A model generated the notes under the pieces. That model had not been told where the DNA came from and did no database searches. It saw only the letters and a list, made by a program, of their open reading frames with translations. Shown one piece after another: positions 50,801 through 59,557 of a stretch of 64,000 bases of DNA; position 1 is the first letter of the stretch, and each line of letters begins with the position of its first letter. Position numbers and translations under genes: made by a program. The stretch covers positions 62,001 through 126,000 of the forward strand of contig JAVBRD010000010.1 of the NCBI GenBank assembly GCA_031548365.1. Direction: 5' to 3'. This DNA is from JAVBRD01 sp031548365. Lineage in GTDB: Bacteria; Bacillota; Clostridia; Christensenellales; UBA1750.

Positions 50801-52936
50801 CTATGAAATCATTATTTTTGCTGAATGAGGTGATACGCCCGTAAGTGCCGCCGTGCGCGCGTCCGGCTGTCCACCGCCCAAGTAAATGACATAAGCGCCA
50901 GCGGGGTTATACGCGCCGCCCATATCGTCCACACCTGTGAGGTGTTTTTTTGAGAGCGTAAAAGTCACGGTTTTACTTGCGCCCTTTTCAAGGAAGAATG
51001 GCTCCACGCCCTTGAGCGACCATTTGGGCTGATCCTCCCCCGGAATGGTCAGGTAAAGCTGCGCGATCTCCCAGCCATCACAAGCGCCCATGTTTTTAAC
51101 GTCGATCGTGACGGTCACACTCTCACCGAGAGATGCGCTCGCAGGAGCGCGCATGTTGCTGTAGACAAACCGCGTATAGGAAAGGCCAAAACCAAACGGA
51201 TAGAGCGCTTCCTTGTCCATGTAGCGGTAGGTACGGCCCGCCATCGCGTAGTCGGTGAAATCCGGAAGTTCCTCCGTCGTGCGGTAGAATGTGACGGGCA
51301 GGCGTCCGCTGGGCGAATAGTCGCCGAAGATCAGCTGTCCGAGCGCGCGTCCGCCCAACGCGCCAGGATACCACGCCTGAATGACGGCGTTGGCCTTGTC
51401 GTCTGCAAGCCCAACGGCAAGTGCGCTCCCGGACAACAGTGCGACAATGACCGGTTTTCCTGTGCCCAACACTTTTTCGAGCAGCTCGCCTTGCAGTCCC
51501 GGCAAATCGAGGTTTGGTTTGTCGCCCGACATGAAAGGGTTTCCCGTGTCGTTTTGCTCGCCCTCAAGACCCGCATCAAGGCCCAGACACACGATAACAG
51601 CGTCCGCGGCGTCCGCACACGCGAGCGCTTCTGAGAAGCGGTCACCCGGTTGGCCGAGCCCCGAGCACTTGTCCTTGAAAAGGTGGCATCCGGGCGCGTA
51701 CAGAACGCGCACACTATCCCCTGCCTCATGCGTGATCCCCCGAAGCGGTGTGTACGCATCGTTAGGCGTGCCGGTGTAGTTGCCAAGTAGCGCATCCTTG
51801 TTGTCCGCGTTGGGGCCGATGATCGCGAGCGTCTTGATCTTGTCGCGGTCCAGCGGAAGAACGCCGTCGTTTTTGAGCAGTGTCATGCAGCGACGCGCAG
51901 CCTCCAAATTGATATCATGATGCTCCTTGCTGTCGACGACGGTGAACGGAATGCCGCTGTAGATCTTGGAAGGCTCACCCAGAATCCCAAGCCTGAACCG
52001 AGCCGTCATGAGGCGGACGAGAGAAATATCCAGATCCTTTTCCTCGATCAGACCCTCGTCCATCGCGGCCGCAAGATGCATGTACGCGTTTCCGCAGTTA
52101 ATGTCGCAGCCTTTTTTAACGGCGAGCGCGACCGACTCCTCAATAGTTGCAGTCACGCCATGCCCCTCGTTGAAGTCCTTGATCGCCCAGCAGTCGCTGG
52201 TGACATGACCGTCAAAGCCCCAACGCCTGCGCAGCACCTCTTCAAGCAGAAAGGTATGGCCGCAGCACGGCTCTCCGTTTGTGCGGTTGTACGCGCCCAT
52301 GACCGCCTCGACCTTGGCATCCACAACACATTCCTCGAACGCGTACAGATATGTTTCAAACAAGTCTTTGGGCGAACACGTAGCATCGAACTCATGCCGC
52401 AAATCCTCGGGGCCGGAGTGCACCGCGAAGTGTTTGGCGCACGCCGCGGCCTTTAAGTGCGTCTCGTCCTCGCCCTGTATGCCGCTGACGAACGCCTTTC
52501 CAAGCTCGGCGGTCAAGTAAGGATCTTCACCGTACGTTTCGTGCCCCCGCCCCCAGCGCGGATCGCGGAAGATGTTGATGTTGGGCGACCAGAACGTCAG
52601 CCCTTTGTAGATGTCGCGGTCGCCGCGCGCGGATGCCGCGTCATACTTGGCGCGGCCCTCCGTTGAGATAACGTCTGCAATTTTTTTAAGTAGCGCGGGA
52701 TCAAACGTGGCGGCTAAACCGATGGCCTGCGGAAAAACGGTCGCGACCCCGGCGCGCGCGACACCGTGCAAAGCCTCATTCCACCAGTTGTACGCGGGGA
52801 TGCCAAGACGCATCACTTCAGACGCCCAGTGCACCATCTGGCTAATTTTCTCCTCGAGCGTCATCTGGGCAACCAAAGCTTGCGCCTGTGACTTGTAAAC
52901 CTTGTCAATCTCCGGACGTATGGCTCCCGTCGGCAT
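50801..52936 (-). CDS. Family 3 glycoside hydrolase (beta-xylosidase/beta-glucosidase type)
   Basis: A 711-residue GH3 enzyme. The N-terminal TIM barrel has R-G-R-G-type F-R-D-P-R-W-G-R-G-H-E-T-Y-G-E-D-P, K-H-F-A-V-H-S-G-P-E and nucleophile region G-H-V-T-S-D-C-W-A-I; the second domain has C-L-G-L-D-A-G-L-E-G-E, and a C-terminal fibronectin-like domain follows P-F-G-F-G-L-S-Y-T-R-F. The S-D-C-x motif is close to plant and fungal beta-xylosidases. The ATG at 52936 follows AAGGAGG and lies inside the end of the DUF2339 gene (32-bp overlap). No signal peptide, so it should act in the cytosol. Confidence 0.93.
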   Translation of the reverse strand: MPTGAIRPEIDKVYKSQAQALVAQMTLEEKISQMVHWASEVMRLGIPAYNWWNEALHGVARAGVATVFPQAIGLAATFDPALLKKIADVISTEGRAKYDAASARGDRDIYKGLTFWSPNINIFRDPRWGRGHETYGEDPYLTAELGKAFVSGIQGEDETHLKAAACAKHFAVHSGPEDLRHEFDATCSPKDLFETYLYAFEECVVDAKVEAVMGAYNRTNGEPCCGHTFLLEEVLRRRWGFDGHVTSDCWAIKDFNEGHGVTATIEESVALAVKKGCDINCGNAYMHLAAAMDEGLIEEKDLDISLVRLMTARFRLGILGEPSKIYSGIPFTVVDSKEHHDINLEAARRCMTLLKNDGVLPLDRDKIKTLAIIGPNADNKDALLGNYTGTPNDAYTPLRGITHEAGDSVRVLYAPGCHLFKDKCSGLGQPGDRFSEALACADAADAVIVCLGLDAGLEGEQNDTGNPFMSGDKPNLDLPGLQGELLEKVLGTGKPVIVALLSGSALAVGLADDKANAVIQAWYPGALGGRALGQLIFGDYSPSGRLPVTFYRTTEELPDFTDYAMAGRTYRYMDKEALYPFGFGLSYTRFVYSNMRAPASASLGESVTVTIDVKNMGACDGWEIAQLYLTIPGEDQPKWSLKGVEPFFLEKGASKTVTFTLSKKHLTGVDDMGGAYNPAGAYVIYLGGGQPDARTAALTGVSPHSAKIMIS

Positions 52937-55187
52937 GTTCGTTCCTCCTTGATTCGTTCTCATTTTCCATGAGTTGTGGGGGCGGCGCGGGTTCAAGCCT
53001 TTTGACAAAAAATTGGTAGACAAAGGAGATGGCGAGAAGCGTAAGGCCAAACGCGAAGTAAGATACAATACGCGCCCCCGAGGACAGGAACGCAAGATCC
53101 ACAACAAACAGTTTAGCCACCGCGACGAAGGAGAGCACAAGACCGAACCGCCGCATGCCCTGGTACCGCCGGATGAATCCACAGATCACCCACGCGAGCG
53201 CGGCGACGATGTACAACGTGCTGATGATCAAGCTTGATATGCCAAGGCTGAACTGCACAATGAGGATTTGGGTCAGACTCGCGACGGCGAACGCCGACAC
53301 AGCAATCGCCACGATCTCTTTTGCGCGGGCACGCCTGGTAAACACGTTTTGAGCAAGCTCATACACCGCTGCAACAGTGAGGACGTTGAGCAAACCCATG
53401 ACGATAACGCTGACCGCACTGATCGCACTAGTCGCGGCGACGCGCGGAATTGGCGATGTATTGAGCGTCAAAGCAAGGATGATCGCTACCGCGTAGATGC
53501 CGATAGAGATGTACCGCATCCCCTCATCCGCCAGCGCGCGAACTTTCCGGTAGGCATACGCAAACGCGTAACTGACCGCGATGAGCGTGCATTGCATGAG
53601 ATCAACATTGCGCTGACCGCGCGTCACTTCCGCTATCCAGCGATCAAACGGCTGGGTGATCAGGTAGGAGGCGAACAGCCACAGGTTCACCGCGCTCGCG
53701 CGCATCATCCAAGAGCGAACGCGGTCCGCACGCCCCGCTAATACCATAGTTGCGAGGATGACGGCCGAGGAGAGCGTCATCGCCAGGTATTTCCATGTGA
53801 AAAGCGTGCGCACAGCGTCATCAATGAAGCGAACAACATCATACGAAAGGAAGGTGTACATACACAGCCCACAAAGAATCCATCCCGCACGCGTAAAACC
53901 TTTGCGGCGGCTGAGCAGGCCGTATGTCAACAGACCGGTTCCCTCAATCAGCCACCCCAGCGTAAGCCAGATGACGCCGAACTGGAGAGGCACCGCAAGC
54001 ACGGCGAAGGTCAGCGCGGTGATGTAGAACACCGCCATCGCCACGCGCTCATGTGTGAGTTTTCGTTCGATGAAGAAGCCGGCGGCTCCGTACGCAAGCG
54101 CAAAACTCATGGACGCCAGACCGCGGTACGCGGTGAACCCCCATTCATGCAGTACCGCATACATCAAAAACGCGCTCGCGACAGTATTAATGGCAATGAG
54201 CACGATATCGGGTTTTTCGATCGGGTGGCTCTTTAGCATTGCGCGCGCGATGGGGATAACATCGTAGATCACAAAGCCCATCAGCACGTATAGCGCGCAC
54301 TTGATGCCTTCGATGGACGTTGGTCCCAGGTCGTAAACCAAGAAAACAGCTGACGCGACATTGAGCGAAAAGCTGACAAACTGTGTGGCATACCACTTTC
54401 TGCCGGATGCCGTCAAGAGTGCGTAAAGATTGAGCGCAAACAAGTAGGCCATGATGAAGTCGGGCGCACCGGAGCCAAACGCGCTGGAGAGGACCGGCAA
54501 GTAACCGCCGACGATCGCAAAAACCGATATGGTTTGCGATTTATGATGTACCGCCAAGAAGAACGACAACGCCGTAATCGCAACGCATATGATGATCGCG
54601 GCAACTTCCGGCAGCATGTGCAAGTAAAAAAAACTAACAGCGAGCGCGGCGTAAAGAACCGCGACGCCTCCGCCCGTGAGGCCGATGGAAAACACGCCCG
54701 CTTTTTTACGGTTCATGATCTCCCCGGTGACCAGTAACAGCGTACCAAACGAAAAAGCGAGTACGCTCTTGAGTGCGTCTGGCAGACGCGCATAGGTGAA
54801 CTGAAGGCCCGCGATGACGCCAATGATGAGTAACAGGATACCCAGCTTGTTCAGGAGGTTGAGGCCGAGGAAGTTTTCGATGTTGGTGCGGGAGCGCTCT
54901 TGTTTTTTCTCATCATTGTCTGGATGCGCCAAGGGGCGTTCACGCTTGAGCGGACGTACGGGTGGCGCGCTTGTGGTCACCGCCCCATACGCCGCGACAG
55001 GCATGGATGGTGACGTGTACACGGCCGTTTGGGTCTGTTGCGCCTTAGGCGCGCCAGGAATCCGCGGCGTGAGCTCCTCCGATGGCACCTTCGCGTCCGA
55101 CAACCGGCCCAGTTCCGCTTCTATCCGAGCTAATCCGGCCCTCTGTTCTTCAAGCATGAGCCGGATCCTCTTGAGTGCTTCGTCCAT
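52905..55187 (-). CDS. DUF2339 polytopic membrane protein
   Basis: A 760-residue protein. A short charged, coiled-coil-like start (residues 1-30) leads into a proline-rich linker, then more than 20 hydrophobic segments follow from about residue 110. N-F-L-G-L-N-L-L-N-K-L-G-I-L-L-L-I-I-G, then A-G-V-F-S-I-G-L-T-G-G-G-V-A-V-L-Y and F-A-I-V-G-G-Y-L-P-V-L are the DUF2339 signature. Function unknown. It has a divergent promoter shared with the neighbouring oxidoreductase. Confidence 0.85.
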   Translation of the reverse strand: MDEALKRIRLMLEEQRAGLARIEAELGRLSDAKVPSEELTPRIPGAPKAQQTQTAVYTSPSMPVAAYGAVTTSAPPVRPLKRERPLAHPDNDEKKQERSRTNIENFLGLNLLNKLGILLLIIGVIAGLQFTYARLPDALKSVLAFSFGTLLLVTGEIMNRKKAGVFSIGLTGGGVAVLYAALAVSFFYLHMLPEVAAIIICVAITALSFFLAVHHKSQTISVFAIVGGYLPVLSSAFGSGAPDFIMAYLFALNLYALLTASGRKWYATQFVSFSLNVASAVFLVYDLGPTSIEGIKCALYVLMGFVIYDVIPIARAMLKSHPIEKPDIVLIAINTVASAFLMYAVLHEWGFTAYRGLASMSFALAYGAAGFFIERKLTHERVAMAVFYITALTFAVLAVPLQFGVIWLTLGWLIEGTGLLTYGLLSRRKGFTRAGWILCGLCMYTFLSYDVVRFIDDAVRTLFTWKYLAMTLSSAVILATMVLAGRADRVRSWMMRASAVNLWLFASYLITQPFDRWIAEVTRGQRNVDLMQCTLIAVSYAFAYAYRKVRALADEGMRYISIGIYAVAIILALTLNTSPIPRVAATSAISAVSVIVMGLLNVLTVAAVYELAQNVFTRRARAKEIVAIAVSAFAVASLTQILIVQFSLGISSLIISTLYIVAALAWVICGFIRRYQGMRRFGLVLSFVAVAKLFVVDLAFLSSGARIVSYFAFGLTLLAISFVYQFFVKRLEPAPPPQLMENENESRRNEHADGSHTSGD

Positions 55188-55209
55188 TTCATCCCTCCGT
55201 TACCACAAC

Positions 55210-55238
55210 AGCATATAATTAACACCGGAATATGTCAA
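55210..55238 (-). promoter_or_regulatory. Promoter for the DUF2339-GH3 pair
   Basis: On the minus strand a perfect TTGACA (55238-55233), a 17-base spacer and TATGCT (55215-55210, four of six). Confidence 0.6.
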
Positions 55239-55260
55239 TTGGCGGGCGGTGTGATATAAT
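55232..55260 (+). promoter_or_regulatory. Promoter for the Gfo/Idh/MocA gene
   Basis: ATGTCA (55232-55237, four of six), a 17-base spacer and perfect TATAAT (55255-55260). Its upstream box overlaps that of the minus-strand promoter. Confidence 0.6.
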
Positions 55261-55292
55261 GGCGGCAACGAAAACAAAGGAGTGGTGATTCC

Positions 55293-56375
55293 GTGAAAAA
55301 CCTCCGCGTCGCCATCATCGGGTATGGCCGCAGCGGTCGCGACATCCATCGTCACCTGCTCACCCAGATGCCTGACCTGTTCACCATCGTCGCGTTTGTT
55401 GAAAAAGACGCGCAGCGCAAAGACATGATCAAGGCTGAAAACCCAGGCGTTGAGATCCTCGACGACTACTCAAACCTCATTGGGCGCGCGGACATCGACC
55501 TCGTCGTCAACGCATCCTTCAGCCATCAGCACGCGCCGATTTCCAGGGAGCTGTTGGCCAACGGGCTCAATGTCCTGACAGAGAAACCCGCCGCGAGCGG
55601 CTCCGCCGAGTTCAAGGGGGTGTGCGACGCAGCGAATGCCTCTGGTAAGCGCTACTTCATCTTCCAGCAGTACCGGTTCTCTCCTGTATACAGGAAAATC
55701 AAAGAGGTCATTGGCTCCGGCGTTCTTGGACGCATCGTGCAGGTTGGATTTTCGTACAGCGGACTCTCGCGCCGCTGGGATTGGCAGACCGTGCAAAACT
55801 TAAACGCAGGCAGCCTGCTTAACACCGGCCCTCACCCGGTCGACATGGCGCTTGACCTCATGGGCTTTCCCGATGACGTGAATGTGTTCTGCGCCATGGA
55901 TCGCGCGAACACGTTCGGCGACGCGGAAGACTACGTCAAGCTTCTGCTTCGCGCACCGGGCCGCCCGGTCGCCGACATTGAAATTTCCGCAAGCAACGCC
56001 TACAGCGACCACACGTATCTGATTCAGGGCACGCGCGGTACGCTCAAGGGCGGCGGAAAACTCCAGTGGAAATACTATGTCGAGTCAGAGGAAGAAATTC
56101 GCAACCTCATCCTCGAGCCGCTGCGCGATGAAACAGGTAAGCCGATCTATTGCCGAGAAAAACTCCACATTCACGAGGAAACGTGGGAGGCAACCGGCAC
56201 AGACGCCAACGAAGGCAACACAAAAGGCCTTGCGTACTACCGGGCGCTACATGCCGACCTCAACGGCGGCGCACCCATCGAGATCAAGCATGAGCAGATT
56301 TACTTGCAAATGCGCGTGATGGAAGAGTCACACCGCCAGAACGAGAGAACCCTCAACCGTTTTGTCAACATATAG
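55293..56375 (+). CDS. Gfo/Idh/MocA family oxidoreductase
   Basis: A 360-residue NAD(P)-dependent sugar oxidoreductase. The Rossmann start A-I-I-G-Y-G-R-S-G-R-D-I-H, the T-E-K-P-A-A-S-G cofactor segment and N-T-G-P-H-P-V-D-M-A-L-D-L in the C-terminal beta-sheet domain are visible. Members act on inositol, glucose, or glycosides; the substrate is not clear. The GTG at 55293 follows AAAGGAG. It lies opposite a GH3 gene, consistent with a role in glycoside use. A strong terminator follows. Confidence 0.92.
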   Translation: MKNLRVAIIGYGRSGRDIHRHLLTQMPDLFTIVAFVEKDAQRKDMIKAENPGVEILDDYSNLIGRADIDLVVNASFSHQHAPISRELLANGLNVLTEKPAASGSAEFKGVCDAANASGKRYFIFQQYRFSPVYRKIKEVIGSGVLGRIVQVGFSYSGLSRRWDWQTVQNLNAGSLLNTGPHPVDMALDLMGFPDDVNVFCAMDRANTFGDAEDYVKLLLRAPGRPVADIEISASNAYSDHTYLIQGTRGTLKGGGKLQWKYYVESEEEIRNLILEPLRDETGKPIYCREKLHIHEETWEATGTDANEGNTKGLAYYRALHADLNGGAPIEIKHEQIYLQMRVMEESHRQNERTLNRFVNI

Positions 56376-56382
56376 CTACACA

Positions 56383-56415
56383 AAAGAAGAGAGTGCACAG
56401 TTCACTCTCTTCTTT
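56383..56415 (+). terminator. Intrinsic terminator after the oxidoreductase
   Basis: Perfect 13-bp stem AAAGAAGAGAGTG (56383-56395) with its complement (56403-56415) and a 7-base loop, followed by ATATTG. Eight bases after the stop. Confidence 0.85.
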
Positions 56416-56488
56416 ATATTGTTAAAGTCGGATTCCAGCTTCATCGCACTGGCCCGGAGATCCGCGACTACACGCAGGGTCTTGCGCC

Positions 56489-56520
56489 GAAGAGAGTGGT
56501 TAACGCATTCTCTTCTTTTA
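56489..56520 (+). terminator. Second similar hairpin, repeat of the first terminator arm
   Basis: GAAGAGAGTG (56489-56498) and CATTCTCTTC (56506-56515) form a 10-bp stem with one G-U pair, then TTTTA. The left arm GAAGAGAGTG is identical to that of the hairpin 100 bases upstream. Seven bases before the stop of the converging gene. Confidence 0.6.
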
Positions 56521-56526
56521 CTGGAT

Positions 56527-57156
56527 CTAGTTGAAGCTCAGCGAGTCCACCGCTTGCGCGAGCTGCCTCTGATGCTGCGCATCGGCCAACCCTAGAACGA
56601 TGTAGGTGTCTCCGTCCTTGATCAGAGCGCGCCCCACGCCTGCCATGCTCCCGCCGACCTGCGCAAGCGTCCAGCGTCGCTCAGTCGGTGAAACACGCTC
56701 ATCCTCCGTGATGGTCAGAGGAAAATCGGCTTGCTCGTTGTACATCACGCCGTACTTAACGAGGATATCGTCGGTGGTCATGCCCGGGTACAGCTCGCCG
56801 TACTTTGACGCGGTGCGGTGGCATGCGAGCGCTATCCAGTAGTTGTCGTCCCTGAAGGTGTGAATGTCCATGAAATACTCAACACCCAACGAATTGCGCG
56901 ATATCATGTTGTTCGCCGACCCTGGACGCCTCGGAAAGAGCATGGCGTAGTCCTCGGACTGGAGCACGTACGTTAGTTCAGGCGAGGGCGTAATCAACGC
57001 GGCTTCTGATGGCATATCCGGCCTGTCCGGTGTAAAGAATGTCGCGAGGAGCACCACGAAAGCGATGCCGGCAACCATAAAAAACGGACCGAATCCGCCG
57101 CCCTTGCGCTGCTGCTTCTGGTATTTCTGAGAAGGCTTCATGCCACGCGTATGCAT
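56527..57156 (-). CDS. Unknown membrane-anchored 209-residue protein
   Basis: The protein has a basic Q/K-rich N-terminus, one membrane helix (about residues 22-41, G-F-G-P-F-F-M-V-A-G-I-A), then a soluble domain outside the membrane with E-Y-F-M-D-I-H, a T-E-D-E-R segment and a G-S-M-A-G-V-G-R-A-L-I-K-D-G-D-T-Y-I-V-L-G strand-like run. I recognise no family. It begins three bases after the ilvA stop, so it is translated from the same message. No ribosome site is obvious for the ATG at 57156; a second ATG lies five codons in. Confidence 0.75.
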   Translation of the reverse strand: MHTRGMKPSQKYQKQQRKGGGFGPFFMVAGIAFVVLLATFFTPDRPDMPSEAALITPSPELTYVLQSEDYAMLFPRRPGSANNMISRNSLGVEYFMDIHTFRDDNYWIALACHRTASKYGELYPGMTTDDILVKYGVMYNEQADFPLTITEDERVSPTERRWTLAQVGGSMAGVGRALIKDGDTYIVLGLADAQHQRQLAQAVDSLSFN

Positions 57157-57159
57157 GTG

Positions 57160-58359
57160 TTACAAGTCCGGTGCGTTGACTTTGTAGCCCGAACGCCTGA
57201 GCATATCGCGCAGGCGATAGATATGCCCCATATCCTGCGTCTCAATTTCCAGAACCACTTGCACTTGGCCCAACGGCATGTCCAATCGGCACCGCTCGTG
57301 CACGACGGAGACGATGTTGGCTCCAAGGTCGGCGACTTGATCGAGAAGCGGACCCAACTGGCCCGGTCTGTCCGCGATACGCACCTCGAGCACGACAAGG
57401 CGGCCGGCGCGCCGTAGCCCGCGGTCGATGATGCGGGACAACATGGTGACATCGATATTGCCGCCCGTGAGCACTGCGACGGTCTTGCCCGTTGGCGCGA
57501 CTTTACCGACCAGGAGCGCCGCGACGCTGGCCGCACCCGCACCTTCCGATACGACCTTTCCGCGTTCAAGCAAGTCGAGTATGGTCGCGGCGATCTCATC
57601 CTCATCCACGGTGACGATGTCGTCAAGGTACTCCTTGCACATTCCAAGCGTCAGTTCGCCCGGAGTTTTGACCGCTATTCCGTCCGCGATTGTCGTGGCG
57701 GACTGGAGTGTAAGCCGCGCTCCAGCCGCGATGGACGCTTTCATGGATGCCGCGTTCTCCGGCTCGACACCGATAACGCGCACATCGGGCTTGATGCTCT
57801 TGATTGCGAGCGCTATGCCAGAGGCGATGCCTCCCCCGCCGACCGGGACGATCACCGTCTTGACGTCGGGCATATCTTCGAGGATCTCAAGGCCAACTGT
57901 CCCTTGGCCCGCTATGACGAGCGGATCGTCAAACGGGTGGATGAATGTCGCGCCTGACTGCCTGACGATCTCCATCGCTTTGGCGTACGCATCGTCATAA
58001 ACCGATCCATGCAAAACGACCTCCGCGCCATATGAACGCGTGGAGGTAACTTTGTAAAGTGGTGCGGTCGCGGGCATGACGATCGTCGCTCTAATGCCCA
58101 GGAGTTGTGCCGTAAGCGCGACACCCTGTGCGTGGTTGCCTGCCGACGACGCGATAACGCCGCGCTTTCGTTCATCATCGCTGAGGTTTGAAATTTTGTT
58201 GTATGCGCCGCGCAGCTTGAACGAACCCGTTCTTTGCAGGTTTTCGGCCTTGATGTAGACGTCACTCCCGGTAAACAACGGGCTTTGTATCAAGTCCGTT
58301 CGCCTGATCACCGGTGCCAGCGTCTCACGCGCGCGCTCAATGTCCGCAAGACTCACCAT
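57160..58359 (-). CDS. ilvA: Threonine ammonia-lyase with ACT domain
   Basis: A 399-residue PLP enzyme that turns threonine into 2-oxobutyrate. The PLP lysine is in R-T-G-S-F-K-L-R-G-A-Y-N, the N-loop S-S-A-G-N-H-A-Q-G-V-A, and the phosphate loop G-G-G-G-I-A-S-G. From about residue 325 an ACT domain (E-V-R-I-A-D-R-P-G-Q-L-G-P-L-L) follows, so it is the short IlvA/TdcB group with one ACT. The ATG at 58359 is chosen over a longer frame because GGCGGGG precedes it at eight bases and M-V-S-L-A-D-I-E is the normal start. Homoserine dehydrogenase lies three genes upstream. Confidence 0.92.
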   Translation of the reverse strand: MVSLADIERARETLAPVIRRTDLIQSPLFTGSDVYIKAENLQRTGSFKLRGAYNKISNLSDDERKRGVIASSAGNHAQGVALTAQLLGIRATIVMPATAPLYKVTSTRSYGAEVVLHGSVYDDAYAKAMEIVRQSGATFIHPFDDPLVIAGQGTVGLEILEDMPDVKTVIVPVGGGGIASGIALAIKSIKPDVRVIGVEPENAASMKASIAAGARLTLQSATTIADGIAVKTPGELTLGMCKEYLDDIVTVDEDEIAATILDLLERGKVVSEGAGAASVAALLVGKVAPTGKTVAVLTGGNIDVTMLSRIIDRGLRRAGRLVVLEVRIADRPGQLGPLLDQVADLGANIVSVVHERCRLDMPLGQVQVVLEIETQDMGHIYRLRDMLRRSGYKVNAPDL

Positions 58360-58414
58360 GGGCATCACCCCGCCATCAACTGTGTTTTCAGGATAACACA
58401 ACGGGCATAACGCG

Positions 58415-59557
58415 TCAATCAGTGAGCCGAAGCGCCTCAAGCGGCGCCAGCGCGGCCGCGCGCGATGCTGGCCATACGCCGCAGAGCAGCCCGACGGTGA
58501 CGGTGAGCAGCGCGGCAATGGCCACATCGCCAAAGCCGATGGCGACATCAAGCCCAATGAGCCTTGACGCGAGCGCCGTAAACCCCACGCCAAGAAGCAG
58601 ACCAAGCGCGCAGCCGCCCGCAGCGTATCCGAGGGACTCGATGAGGAACTGCTCGCGTATGTCCGTGTTTTTCGCTCCTATCGCCTTGAGAATGCCGATC
58701 TCACGACGCCGTTCGCGAACCGAGACAAGCAAAATGTTCATCACGCCGATGCAACCGGTGAACATGCAGATACTCGCGACACTGAGCACAACCAACAAGA
58801 AAATGTTCATCACACGGTTCGCGACCGCCGCTTCCTTGACCATGCTCGTTACACGCACGCCGTCCCGCCCGTTTTGCCTTGATGTGAGCAGCCGCTCGAC
58901 GAGCGCGGTTGTCTGCTCCGGCGGTCCTCCCGCCTCTACGGAGATCGCGGTGATCGCGCCGCGCCCGAACGCGCTTGCGTATGTGCTCAGGGGAACATAA
59001 ACCGTGCCCTCGAACGCGCTCGCCGCAGGATCGGCGATCGCCTGCGGCTCAGCCACGCCGGTGACAATGAACATCTGGCCATCCAGCGAAACGCGCGAGC
59101 CAACTCCCGCGATTCCCAGCGCCTCTATCGCCTTCTCGTCAACGACTGCCAACCGCTGGTCAGGGGAGCTGACGAACGCACCCGATACAATGAAGATGTC
59201 GTCCATCTCAAACTTGACGGCTTCGCACCCAATCACATGGATATTCGCCGATTTTTGGCCTGTTTTAGCTTGTGCAGCGTGTGAGCGCGTAGACGATACG
59301 GCCGCTCCGCGCACAACAGAACTGATAAGGCGCGCGTCGTCCGGGGTCAGTTCGCCGCCTTCATCTGCCGAAACCCATACGCGGTTGATGCCCAGTCGAT
59401 TCAGCTGCGTCTCGATCTCAGCGCGCCCGCCTTTTCCCACAGAGAGCACCGCGATAATCGCGCCGATGCCGATGCCCAGACCAACCACCGTCAGCGTGGA
59501 CCTCACGGGGCTGCTCCACAGGTTGCGCAGAGCGATGCGAGCAAGCTCAAGTCTCAT
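58415..59557 (-). CDS. MacB/FtsX-type ABC transporter permease
   Basis: A 380-residue permease. The first membrane helix (about residues 17-38) follows A-L-R-N-L-W-S-S-P-V-R-S-T-L-T-V, then a periplasmic-type domain (MacB_PCD), and the C-terminal FtsX block has three helices with R-E-R-R-R-E-I-G-I-L-K-A-I-G-A. Such permeases use mechanotransmission for drug, lipoprotein or peptide export and need a LolD-type ATPase, which is not adjacent. The start overlaps the adaptor gene by 11 bases and has GGAGGTG. Confidence 0.92.
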   Translation of the reverse strand: MRLELARIALRNLWSSPVRSTLTVVGLGIGIGAIIAVLSVGKGGRAEIETQLNRLGINRVWVSADEGGELTPDDARLISSVVRGAAVSSTRSHAAQAKTGQKSANIHVIGCEAVKFEMDDIFIVSGAFVSSPDQRLAVVDEKAIEALGIAGVGSRVSLDGQMFIVTGVAEPQAIADPAASAFEGTVYVPLSTYASAFGRGAITAISVEAGGPPEQTTALVERLLTSRQNGRDGVRVTSMVKEAAVANRVMNIFLLVVLSVASICMFTGCIGVMNILLVSVRERRREIGILKAIGAKNTDIREQFLIESLGYAAGGCALGLLLGVGFTALASRLIGLDVAIGFGDVAIAALLTVTVGLLCGVWPASRAAALAPLEALRLTD

